DNA from: Datnioides undecimradiatus
Taxonomy: Eukaryota > Chordata > Actinopteri > Lobotiformes > Datnioididae
Assembly (NCBI GenBank): GCA_008933995.1
Contig: WARS01000046.1
Span: 2,046,001-2,110,000, forward strand
Length of the DNA: 64,000 nt
Direction of reading: 5' to 3'
Shown: positions 31,545 through 41,854 of the stretch, piece after piece
Layout: each line of letters begins with the position of its first letter
Numbering within the stretch: the stretch's first letter is position 1
The notes under the pieces: generated by a model
What the model was told of the DNA's origin: nothing
Databases searched by the model: none
What the model saw: the letters and a program-made list of their open reading frames with translations, nothing else
Made by a program: the position numbers and the translations under genes

Positions 31545-33710
31545 GTGCACGGGAACACTGAAATGAGCCAGAAGAGGCGGTGAAGAAAAAGGAGTCAGAC
31601 AAGGACGTAAGCTCTCCAAAAGGTTTTTTGAGGAAGGAAATGAATTCACCACACAGTGACAGTTTGGATATGACACAATTAATATAAAACATGCAGGTAT
31701 CATAGGGCAGCGATGAATCCTAATGATCTGATCTGATGGACAACAATGGCTGCAAGCGGTGGCGACATTAGAGAGGGAAGTTTTTAAATTCTGAAAACCT
31801 GCAGTTTCAAATGTGGGAGCGGTAAAACAGTGAGCTAAAAGTAGCTAAAATCTAAACTGCTAACTGTCTGCCAGTGGTGCTGAAAGTGTTTTGATTATTG
31901 ATGATGCATGCCGAAATAATCATTATCTAAGGGACATTTTATTGCATCAACTGCAGCAAAGCAGACGGGCTCAGGAAGTGTAGTCTGTCTGACCACGGTG
32001 CAGCGACATCCTCTCCCCCCTCCCTCAGGTTGTCCAGTTTGTGATGTTCCCTCCAGCATCTGCTCTCTATTCTCCAGACCCCAGAGCACAGGGCCTCTCA
32101 GTGGGAGGGAAAGTCACTTATATGTGAGCCTGTCTCGGAGCTAGAAGCTTTACGGAGATATAACTTTGAACGGCGAAGAAAACAGAAGTGAGGGATGCTC
32201 TGGAGATTTCTGCCCAAAGGATGAAAAAAAAAAAGATTTGAAAGCTTCTAGTTTGAAGGTGGCTTTGAGCCAGACGAAGGATCAATCATGAAGGCACAGC
32301 AGGATTTACCAGGAAGTAGACTATAGTACTGCCCTTGGCCCCGCAGCTTGGCGTTGGTATGTCTCATCATATCTCTGTGCTGCTGTTGTCGTTGAAGGTT
32401 GCAGCAAATCAATGGGACCAAGGAGATTAGATTGCAAAAGGTTGGACCAATGTGCATCACGCTGAGGACCAAATGTTACAGTAACATATCAAAAACAATA
32501 TGCTAACATGTGCCTCGCCATAAAGACTGATCAAAGTCAAGACAAGCCCTGACAAGCATCTGTACTTAAACAATATTGACTTAACAAGACCTTCTTGCAC
32601 ATGATCTCACTCTTTGCAGTCTCCACTCCACTCTGCTAACACCCCAGATGTGTACAGTGTTATGGTAGCAGGATAACGCAAACAAAAGGGCTGTGGTGAT
32701 ATTACCAACACAGAGGCAACAATGTATTCTGCAGGTACACAACTTTGCCAGCATGCGTAGAGCAAAACAAAAAAGCACAATGCAGTTTGAGTTGATGCGA
32801 AACTCGTATTGAATTCCCAATTAACAAAGTGTTGCAGAGCGCAACAACTTGATGCTGCTGTGCTGTATATGTACGCACTTCCTTCATTATGCATGCGTGC
32901 TGAAGAGCTTTGCATCTTCATTACGACATCAAAGGGTCTGCGGGGTGTTTTGCAAGTAAAAGCAGAAACATTTTCAGATATGAGGCTTTTAGCCCAAATT
33001 AGCAGGATCATATTTTTGGAGGAAGAGCTTTTACATTATGAAACTACACAGTATCTTGTTTGTATTGGATGTGTTAGAGGAGAGCTCTGTGGAGATTTAA
33101 ACCACACACGCACACAAACACGGCCCCTGTGGACATGTAGGACATGTGGAACCCCCTCAGTACTCAATGAATCCAGTGTGTTCCCAAAAACTAAATGAGA
33201 TGGCATCTGGTTAATCTCAGAAGAGTGTCCATCAAACCTCGACCTCTGCCCTCGTTATGTAATATTTACACACTGTAACAGATTACATAAGAATCACCTT
33301 CTTACCACAGATGATTTATTTTGGGGAGCTAAACAGTTTGTTTATCGTGTGAGATTATTATCAAATGTGCAAATGTATGCACACGGTAGCGTGCAGACAC
33401 TCTACACCGTTGTTTAAATCACCTGATTTATACAACGCTCTGAACCCTTTGAGTTGCTGGCAGAGGATTAAATGAAATGCGCTGCAGTTAATGGATGACT
33501 TGGCTAAGTTGTTACACCTGGCATTGGATCATTCCTTATAGATGTTGGACGAATTAATCTTCCTTGTGGAGAAGCTTTTAAACTGCAGGCCCAGTTTATA
33601 TTATAAATGAATGTTTGAGTCAATTCCCCAACATCAGGATTTAGGCAATTTGCTGCCCGGTTTGGAAATAACTTGTAGCATGTCGACAGATATGGAAGAA
33701 GAGATTTAAT
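31545..33710. other. Gene-poor unique sequence
   Basis: An A11 run lies at 32224-32234. Several overlapping frames occur at 32581-33198 on both strands, none with a recognisable domain. GGACATGT is present twice in tandem at about 33130-33148. Confidence 0.5.
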
Positions 33711-33714
33711 GCTG

Positions 33715-33747
33715 TTTTAAGATGGCACGACCGCCGCCGTCTTAAAA
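33715..33747 (+). other. 12-bp stem hairpin with 9-nt loop
   Basis: TTTTAAGATGGC (33715-33726) and GCCGTCTTAAAA (33736-33747) are reverse complements apart from one T opposite G. That pair would be a wobble in a plus-strand RNA, so the stem is fully paired there. The loop is ACGACCGCC. A C-to-T change on one arm of a once perfect palindrome would explain the mismatch. Confidence 0.85.
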
Positions 33748-33749
33748 TC

Positions 33750-35275
33750 AAAATAGGCCAATAGTTATGCAAGTTGTTGGTCTCTGAAGGTCTCTGAAGC
33801 TGGAGTTCAGGGATCACTTACTTACTCCAGGAGGATGATATAATATGGACACAGTTACGCAAGTCATTCATTAAAGAGTGAAATCTATTTTTTCAATCAC
33901 TGGCATTCCTGGACTGCAGAAAGCTCCTATATCTGCCAGTGATGCATTGAAGAAAATCAGAGCTGGACGCCAACGGCAGCCACAGTTATTCTGTGACGCC
34001 TAATGGTGCAATAATAAAGCTAATTATATGACACCAACTCATGGCTGCAAAGCCTATGGAAATTGTGAGAGTGAAAATTAAATGCGCCAGTTAATTTACA
34101 GGCTTCTTCTCAGGAATCTTCAGCCGGTTCACGAAACTGGGCTTTACGTAACAGATCCTACCGGGGACATACAACTCAAATATACTCAGAAGCCGCAAAA
34201 GGCCACTGTTACGTCAATGCTCATGAAAGGAAGACCAGTGGAAAACTCATCAGGTCAGCATCACTTAACGTTAAAGCTGACCTTTCGGAGACTCCGCATA
34301 CGCAACACTGGCTCACACAGACTGGATCGCTTTGCTGCTTTAGAGTTTGGCTGTTAAAGACACGTGAGGCATAAATGTGGACGTTGAGCCAACGATGCAG
34401 ATGCTAAATGTTCATATAGGATAAATGGAATTTGTGAATAGTATTGCTTTGGGGGAAGAGGAGCATTTTAGTTGCAACCAACTGTAAACACAACACGCTG
34501 GGCCAATGTAAACATTTCAAAGTCAGAACTGTGCTTTGGTACGAAGTGGAGTGGGCCTTGACAGATGCTGATGTGTCTGAGTGCGTTGCTTCAAAGCCAT
34601 CACTGTTGTGCTCTGCAGCTGCAGCTCAGGTTTAACACATCTGCACTGAAGTTTATCCTGGATAATCTTTCTGAAGAATTCATGAACTTTCCTTCAGGCA
34701 AATCTGTGACAGGGCGCTGGGTTTTAGACAGAAAAGCTCCTGGACATCAGTGTAGAAAGCGTTTGGCGCCAGAGATGAAAACATTTTACACCAGCCGTTC
34801 TGCACAGGGCGCATCAATGATCTGTTCCTCTCAGATTGATTGAAATTTGTGATTGAAGCAAACTCTTTTAAATGTTTGACTTCACGATTCCCTCTCTGGA
34901 TTCACCGCATTTAAAAGAAAAGAAAGTTATTTGACGTCCGTTTGATGAACGTGCACCTGAAACTGGAGCCGGCCTGCCACGACACGTTTTATGATTTGAC
35001 CAACGCTCAGTATCTGTCAATCTGCCGTTTTCTGTTACCTTTTAATCTGCATTGCTCGAACGCACAATAAAATCGCCAGTTTGAACTCGGCTTGACTGTG
35101 AAAATTCTTTTGCCACCGAGTGTAAATCCCCCCGGAGTGTGAGCAGGACCAGCTGTAATACGGCAGATAGAGAAGTGAAGGCTGACAGATTTAAAGCGCA
35201 ACACATTTCTTCTTTTGAAACTGCATATTTTATTATAAAACATATTTTAAGCTGGTGCCAGTATTCAGTTTAATA
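33750..35275. other. Unique sequence
   Basis: A 10-bp tandem copy (GGTCTCTGAA twice, 33779-33798) is at the left edge. Frames at 34082-34357, 34444-34843 and 35007-35243 have no recognisable domain. I see no gene. Confidence 0.5.
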
Positions 35276-35279
35276 CCTC

Positions 35280-35770
35280 TCTGACGGTGTTCGTGAGGAT
35301 TCTCGAGAGTCTTATCATTCCTTCTCGTTTATTATCCTCGGATCTAAATTAACCACCGGATTTTTTTATTTTATTAAATGATGCCGTGAACTTGGAGGCA
35401 GAGAACAAGAGAGAGAGCGAACACGGCTCAGTCGCGGCTCCAGCGCTGGTAGCTGTTTTGGTTTTGATGGGATCACACTGGGAGTGTTGAAAAGCACACA
35501 TTCCATCACATTTCCTCGTCTGCAGCCTAATCGGGTGCTGCTGTGATTTGTTCTGCGCCCGGCGTTATTAGCTTTATCTGCAGCGGGCCTGCCACTGAAA
35601 TATGCCGCTCCTCGGTGCTTCCGAGACCTGGTTTGCAGATACGATCTTGACTAACTTGACCCCGCGCCCGTAGCCCGAGCGTCATACCGCCGACGGGGCA
35701 TGTGAGGCAAATGCGAGCCGGGGTCATTTTCACCGCCGGACGATTGCGTAAGAGCGCACTGGCTGTCGTA
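35280..35770. promoter_or_regulatory. CpG island
   Basis: This is the densest CpG stretch in the window. The 240 bases from 35521 hold about 24 CpGs by hand count, against a few per 240 bases in most of the window. It includes GCGCCCGGCG, CCCCGCGCCCG, CCGCCGACGGGG and CACCGCCGGACG. In vertebrates such unmethylated-looking islands usually mark promoters or enhancers of developmental genes. No coding exon is recognisable in it: frames at 35527-35733 and 35730-36053 (both minus) are anonymous. Confidence 0.45.
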
Positions 35771-35774
35771 AAGG

Positions 35775-38665
35775 CTTTTTATGAAGATGCCATGGATTTC
35801 TTCTACAGTAGCAGCGGAGGCAGGACCTTTCAGTAAAGTGCATTATGGTGTGAAATGAAGGGCTATGAATACATTTATGGTGCAATAAAGTTACAGGTGG
35901 TTTATTTAAATGCTTTAACAGCTGGTTTGCACGCTGGACTGCTCTCCACTCCAGCCTGTTTACTTCATCACACGTACAAACACCAACCCGCAAGGCCTTT
36001 GAGTGTATTAAACCACCAGAGATGCCATTTAGGCCAAAGAGACTGTTGCACAATAAGCACTTTGACCTCCCGATCCTGATAATCTTTTCAAGCTACCTCA
36101 CTGTTAAACTACACTTTTCTGGTTAGCAGATGTTTATTTGGGGAAAATGTTTTAATCATCTGGTGTTTTTGGGGTTTTTTTCGCACCATGAATCACATTT
36201 TGTGCCGCATGCAAACCTCAAACCTCAGCCTACAGTATGTTCCGTGCCGTCTTTGATGAGCCGCCGTTAAAAGGCAGATGAAAGCGCGACGGAGTATGGC
36301 AGAGGGAGTAATTCTGATGTGGTTGAGCAGTGTCTGTGTTCTTCGTTGGTGCAGCCACCAGAGAATCATGGGAGGTGGTAACAGCCAAGTGCTTTCAGTT
36401 ACAGTCATTATGAGACAAAGCAGATAGCGTGAGTGGGAAAGCTGTGCAGACTTTCACGGCTTTTATGGGCGTCGGCCTTCGTTTATCCAAATTAAGAGGA
36501 AGAGTTGCGTTGCGTCGTCTTTAGTTTGCAGAAGACGTCTTCACCGGCGTGCACCTGAACAAGCATGGCGGCTTCAGGACCAGGTTTTAACACATGAAAC
36601 CTCACGAGTGCAACATTAACACAACAACTGGTTTTACCACATTAAAGCAGCCACGGCAAGAATTTTCAAATTTGATGACTTTGCTGGTCCCGTCGCTCTG
36701 TGGGGAGTGTTTTTCATTACTGCTACAAAGATGATGAGTCATACTCTGCTATGGTTAATCTATGCAAGACAGAAATGATTGGGATGGTGGATATTTTAGT
36801 TTCAACAATGCAGAGAAAACAAAGGAGCCTTTGCTTGGCGGTTGTGGATTTCATTAAGCGTGGGCCATGATAGTGAAGCATTTTGGCCAACTGGGCAGCT
36901 ATGATATGATGTAGGAAATCTACTGCAGCACAGCGACGTGATAGAGATGGTCTGTGCGTGGTGCTAATACCGTGGCTGCGCTGATGATTAGTGGACTGAA
37001 GCAGCAAATATAGCAGGAATTAACAGAACCTGTACCTGTTTTTGTGCTTGCGTCAATACATGCACACGCAGATTTTTAAAAACCAGCTCTTCCCCTGGTT
37101 TGGTTCAGTCTTTGGACCTCCTGCCAATCAGTCTAATATGTTTCCTGCCATATTTCCTCTTGGGGGGATAAATACAAGGGAAACAACACGTCAAATGAAT
37201 CTCCCAGCAGACATAGTGACGGGCTAATTTTCCCACATCTGTTGTGCCATTGCTTCAGAGTTGACAGCTAATCTGCAAGACCGCTTGAAGCACAAGCAAG
37301 GAAATCGTTTTGTGCCTCAAAACAGAAGGAAGTCACTGTTTTTCCGGTGCTGAGGAGCAGCGGCGTCTTCTTTTGTGACCAGGTGCATCAGTGTTAAAAG
37401 CAACAGAGCAGAGCAGAACAGTTCAGCCATGCATCTGAAAACTAAATGTATTCCTGCACCCCTGTCCAGCAGTGTGTCTCTGTCTTGGTGCATCTCTATT
37501 TGGAGAGTGATGGACCAATCAACCAACAGACAGACTGACATTTGCAGAGAGAGAGCACCACGTGTTGTGCTACGCGGCCATTCATCTGCCTGGGAAACTT
37601 CTGCAATTGCAAAAATGTAACACTAAACTGTTTCACATGTGAAGATAAACGGCCGTTTGAGCACCGATCATGTTTTGGCCTTTTGGAACAATGTTTATGC
37701 TATCCCTGGCGTGATCCATCTTCATCCCTGAGGTTGTGTCTCCTGTCAAATGTTTCCCCTTCACGCCAAGAAGGTCGTGCTCTGTCTGCTGGTCCTCTGC
37801 ATGCCTCGACCCCTCGACCTCGAACATGGCCACGGTTTCCCTCCTCTTCGTCTCGCCTCATTCAATGAACGTAGCTGGTCAGGTGTTGAGTTTATTCCAC
37901 ACATTAGATACCGGAAACGTGGACATACGATCATGTTTGGGCAAACATACACTGCTCTTATCACAGAATCTCATCTGGCTTTTAATGAAACTGTGAAATT
38001 AATGTAAAACAATATTTTTCATTTGAGGGTTTCATTGAGCGAAGGAGCAGACCGACTTTCAATCTGAGGAAAAACGCCAGCCACTCTCAGTTTGGGAATG
38101 TCATTAATTTCCTGCCGGTGTTGTCGGCCCTCGGTCGGGTTTCTGTTCTGGAGTGTATAGTTTGGCCAGAGCCTCTTTTGAGATGATGGAGGGCAGCCGC
38201 TCGCCTCGACGTCTCTCATTTCTCACCAGAGAGCAGTTAGAGGAGGACGACAGATACTCTCAGACGGCTAATAAAACAGCGGGAAAGCACTTGATTTCCT
38301 GGATGAATGGAGGGATCCTACTGAGGCGTTGAGCTGTTCGGCCTGTGGTGAATTGGGCCACGGGGCAACAGGAATGGGACGAATATAAAATAATATCAGC
38401 AAAGTAATCAGAGGATGCATTTTTCTGTCTGTGTGAGTGTGCATGTCTCTGTGTAGAGACTCTCTGATGGAAAACGTTTTAAAATAGGCACTTCCTGCTG
38501 GTTCTTGGTGCTTCCAGAGAGGATGCTGCTCCTCTCTCAAGGAGAATGATGTGAGCTGGTAAGAAATAATGTTAATAATGGCAGTAATTATCAATCATCA
38601 TAGCCTTATGTTGAAGAAAATATCAATAAAACTATATTTAGAACAATCTGAAATCAGGCATTAGT
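35775..38665. other. Gene-poor sequence with one signal-peptide-like frame
   Basis: The plus frame at 37750-38007 starts with ATG and has a basic, then strongly hydrophobic N-terminus (KKVVLCLLVLCM at residues 7-18). That would suit a secretory signal, but the rest resembles no family I know and the start context is weak. Other frames overlap it in all phases (37375-37996). A tandem of CAGAGCAGAGCAGAACAG-like units lies near 37,400. No gene can be called. Confidence 0.45.
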
Positions 38666-38669
38666 CTGA

Positions 38670-38768
38670 TGCCTGTGTGGGTTTCCTTGGGCTGCTCCTG
38701 CTTCCTCCCACAGCTCGAAGACATACGGGTTAACTGGCGACTCTAACCTGTCTGAGGTGTACCCTGCA
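38670..38768 (+). mobile_element. Internally deleted fragment of a widespread fish repeat
   Basis: GTGTGGGTTTCC, GGCTTCC-like CTGCTTCCTCCCACAG, AAGACATACGGGTTAACTGG, CGACTCTAA and GAGGTGTACCCTGC follow the order of a repeat found across ray-finned fish. The central part, between the CGACTCTAA and CTGTC-like blocks, is missing. A perfect hairpin overlaps its right end. Family class is not known to me. Confidence 0.6.
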
Positions 38769-38780
38769 CCTCAGACAGGT
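38746..38780. other. Perfect 14-bp stem hairpin with 7-nt loop
   Basis: ACCTGTCTGAGGTG at 38746-38759 and its exact reverse complement at 38767-38780 surround TACCCTG. The left arm lies in the interspersed repeat and the right arm just outside it. The inverted copy therefore appears to have arisen by a local templated event at the repeat's end rather than belonging to the family consensus. Confidence 0.9.
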
Positions 38781-38784
38781 GAAT

Positions 38785-39015
38785 GAGTGGTGATCACTCA
38801 TAAAGTTATTGACAGCCCTTTTAAGTGCAGCAGTTGCATTGCAAAGGCAGCCACGTGTAACCTGCATTAACATTCTTTCATGTGGAAAACATGCTTCACA
38901 TGTCCTGGGGACACGCCGGTAAATCCAGTATTTACTCTCCTCTTAGCTCCGTTTTGGTCCCCACAAACTCCAGTAAGATGATTCCCACGCTCTGTTTGAT
39001 AAATGTGTTGACAAA
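38785..39015. other. Unique sequence before the LINE fragment
   Basis: No gene or repeat recognised. The frame at 38882-39184 runs into the LINE antisense and is a by-product. Confidence 0.45.
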
Positions 39016-39016
39016 C

Positions 39017-39345
39017 TTCTTCTTTTCCTTTCGGCTGTTCCCTTCAGGGGTTCCCACAGCGAATCATCTGCTTCCATCTCGCCCTATCCTCTGTATCCTC
39101 TCCCCTCACACCAACTACCTTCATGTCCTCCCTCACTACATCCATAAACCTCCTCTTTGGTCTTCCTCCAGGCCTCCTGCCTGAGCTGTCCCTCTAATGT
39201 ACTCATCTTCAGCTCTGCTCCCTCCATCTCCTCCTCCTGTCTTTTCCTCAAAGCCACTGTCTCTAAACCATGCAGCATCGCCGGTCTCACCACTGTCCTG
39301 TAGACCTTTCCTTTCAGTCTTGCTGGCACTCTTTTATCAGACACT
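39017..39345 (-). mobile_element. RTE-type LINE 3' end, 5'-truncated and internally deleted
   Basis: Translated on the minus strand, this is the C-terminal part of a fish RTE-clade reverse transcriptase polyprotein. A block with RVPAR, KGKVYRTVVRPAM, GLETVAL and AELKM reads from 39345 leftward. Then comes EYIRGTAQ in another frame, then GRPKRRFMDVV, EDMKVVGV and RCGNP, ending at a stop at 39044-39046. The residues that normally lie between AELKM and EYIRG, and between GTAQ and GRPKRR, are absent, so two internal deletions have occurred. The short 3' tail ends in GAAGAAG. The copy cannot move. The 98-codon frame at 39084-39380 is a frameshifted reading of it, not a gene. Confidence 0.85.
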
Positions 39346-39349
39346 TTCT

Positions 39350-41635
39350 CCACCATGAATGTAAATTTAAGTTTGTCCACAAGAAAAACAATGAGGGATA
39401 TTTAAGGAAGTGTGTGAGGATATGTCCTGATACACACTCACACAGCTGCGAGTTGCAACACAACCGGTTTGTACTGTTGACAGCTAAAGGTGGAGAGTTT
39501 GCGTCCAAACCGGCAACTGACTCCACCAAACTCTCCTTTAACAAGTTGTTGGATAAGATGGAACCGTATAAGATACACACAGAAACATCTATGGTGTGCA
39601 CACACACAGACGCACACGTGTTCACACACACATTTTTGGCATAGCTACGTCTCCTGTCACAGGTCTCTTGGGACGGCAAACACTTTTCATACAGCCGTCT
39701 CACAGCTGAGCTCCCGTTCCAAACACATCCTCCGTCCCGTCACAACACGCCGTCTTCAATCAGCTCACATTTATTTCCCTCCTCTGCTCCTCAATGGGCC
39801 TTTATGGACCATTTTCATCACACAAAACCCACTCTTGTCCACCACAGGCTCTTTCTTTGAGAGTCAATCTACATTTTTCTTTTTTTTTTTTTTGCAAAGA
39901 ACGTCTCTGATGTGTGGATGTTTCCACTGAAATCGAAGGAGTTCAGGCAAGCCAAACAAATCCTCATGTGAGCGGGGTCACAGGTCCTCTGCTGTTTTGT
40001 ATATTATGTAATTCGGCCTGTCAGCGGGGGAAAATAGACGGCGGCAAAATCTTCAAATGTAATAAATCAAACAAAAGTGAGGCAACATGTGTTTAATCCC
40101 ACTGTCATCGTAAGACCGACACTTCCTCTTGGTGGAAGCAGAAAAATAGTCCCTCTGGTAGTCACGAGCGGCTTCTGTTCTGAGGCTCACAGCAGATGTT
40201 ATATTTTTGTATTACAGACAGGGCAAACATGGCTTTAAAGTTGCTTTTAATCAGCAGCACTACCCACTGAGAAGTGCAAAGTAACTGCGTGCAATTAGAC
40301 GGAAAAACAAACAGCTTCCCTCCGCTGTGGGACCCACCACAGGGAGCAGCTTTATGGGTACTTGACACAGCAGCGAGGCTCTGACTCAGGCTGGGCGGGT
40401 GGAGGGGTGGATGCCTAGAGGACACTCTCAGGGATAAAACTGTCTCACAAAAACACAGATTTGCATGACCTGCGCCATCAATCTTTTGACGCTTAACTAC
40501 TTCTCCTTACTGAGGCTATATACAGTATGTATGTGTCCCTGGAATGAGAGGACGTTACAGTTTATGGTTACTTCTGTGTGCCGCCATTGGCCCGGTGTCT
40601 TTTTATAACTGGCTCGCAGGTGAAGCGATTCTCAGCTTTCATGCACAGACTGGAAGAGCGTTTTGACAGGAAAACAGCAGGTTCGAGTTACGGGTGGTGC
40701 ATGTTCAAGTTGTGCACAAAGAGGCGGCAAAACAAACTCAGCGAAACACGGCCGCGATGTACCACCTCCTTATCAGGTTCTGTCAGCAAACAGATGCCAG
40801 CCTACGCATCCAGCAGGCAAAGAGCAACACCGGCGTCAGACTGGACAAGTCCAGAGGAAGTGTGTTGGAGAAAGAGAGTAAATCAAAACAGTCATCAGGC
40901 TGGAAAGGGGGGAATGAAAGTTATACGAAGGCATGGAGCGAATGCAAGTCTGCAAAGAACCTGTATAGAAATGTGAAAACCTCGAAGGAGATTCATTTCA
41001 CCCTTTGGAGTCCTCATCTTGAAGTCCTTCATGTAAAGATGACCCTTCGTGTGCCATACTGTACATTTGAGACAGTGACACATAGAGGGAGGCAGAGGAA
41101 CTGAGATAAAGACGGACTGTCCGAGTTTAATTAAAAAGCCCATTCCAGGCATAACTGGGTTTGGTGAACAGGCAGTGTCAGTGGCTCGTCTTATGTAAGC
41201 TAGCACCTGGGATCCTTGAAGCATGCAAGAAATGAAGCATGCGATCAGGTGCACCGCCTCAGTCGAGCTGTTACAACAGCGAGGCCTGGATGACAAAGCA
41301 GGTTTAACTTATCTGGTTTCAGTAAACGTAGCATCGGTGATTCTGGATGACCGGCGTCCCAAAGATGGTGACAGGCTGGCTAATTTGACAGGCTAATTTC
41401 AGCCATGAGTGCGCGTTCACAAGCAAGGCATAATATGAAGTCAATTACATGCTTCGTTAATAAATTAAGTTGAGAGTGGGGCGTATTTGATATGAGATAA
41501 AAAGCAAAACTGTTAGCTCCTGTAGGGAAATTAAGTCATCGTGGTGGTAGACAGTGATGAAGAACGAATACAAATTTGTAAAAATGGTGTAAATAATACA
41601 GAAAACAGCTGGTCTCTAATCATACTTATCACCAT
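39350..41635. other. Gene-poor sequence
   Basis: CA-rich simple sequence lies at about 39595-39635 and a T14 run at 39880-39893. Around 40578-41296 three frames of 130 codons or more overlap on both strands, none with a recognisable domain. An octamer ATTTGCAT is at 40459-40466, and a 10-bp direct repeat TGAAGCATGC at 41218-41242. No gene is supported. Confidence 0.5.
39880..39893. repeat. Poly(T) tract of 14
   Basis: Fourteen T in a row after a TTTTTC. No antisense retroposon body is recognisable beside it. Confidence 0.9.
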
Positions 41636-41639
41636 GACC

Positions 41640-41850
41640 TTGTTTTGAAAGCATTTCTCACTTATTTTAGACGTGCCATATGTCATTTTCTGCCACTAGG
41701 TTTCTCTCAATCAAAACAATAACAAACTGTGATGTCGTGAAGCACTGTGGGATCATGGGAGTTGTTGTCCTCACCAGCGTCACAGGATTTCTTTAGTAAA
41801 TCATCATCAAATCATCTGCAACAGCCTCCTCCTCTTCAAAACAAAAGAAC
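41640..41850 (+). mobile_element. Degenerate fish repeat with ZNF143/THAP11-like motif, family D
   Basis: The sequence CATATGTCATTTTCTGCCAC, CTCTCAATCAAAACAATAAC, TGATGTCGTGAAGC and TGGGATCATGGGAGTTGTTG matches a percomorph repeat as I remember it. It carries, on the minus strand, ACAACAACTCCCATGAT (about 41752-41768). This resembles the ACTACAACTCCCA core bound by ZNF143 and THAP11, and may explain why such repeats persist near genes. The usual CTCF-like CCACTAGATGGC part is eroded here (CCACTAGGTTTC). Confidence 0.5.
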
Positions 41851-41854
41851 AGGT

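Noticed and set aside
33130..33148. Tandem GGACATGT resembling two p53 half-sites
   Set aside because: Each half-site breaks the RRRCWWGYYY rule at two of the three final pyrimidines.
39084..39380. 98-codon minus frame with LINE-like residues
   Set aside because: It is a frame-shifted reading of a deleted RTE LINE fragment, not a host gene.
40578..41296. Three overlapping frames of 130 codons or more on both strands
   Set aside because: They use the same DNA in conflicting phases, show no known domain and look like a stop-poor stretch.
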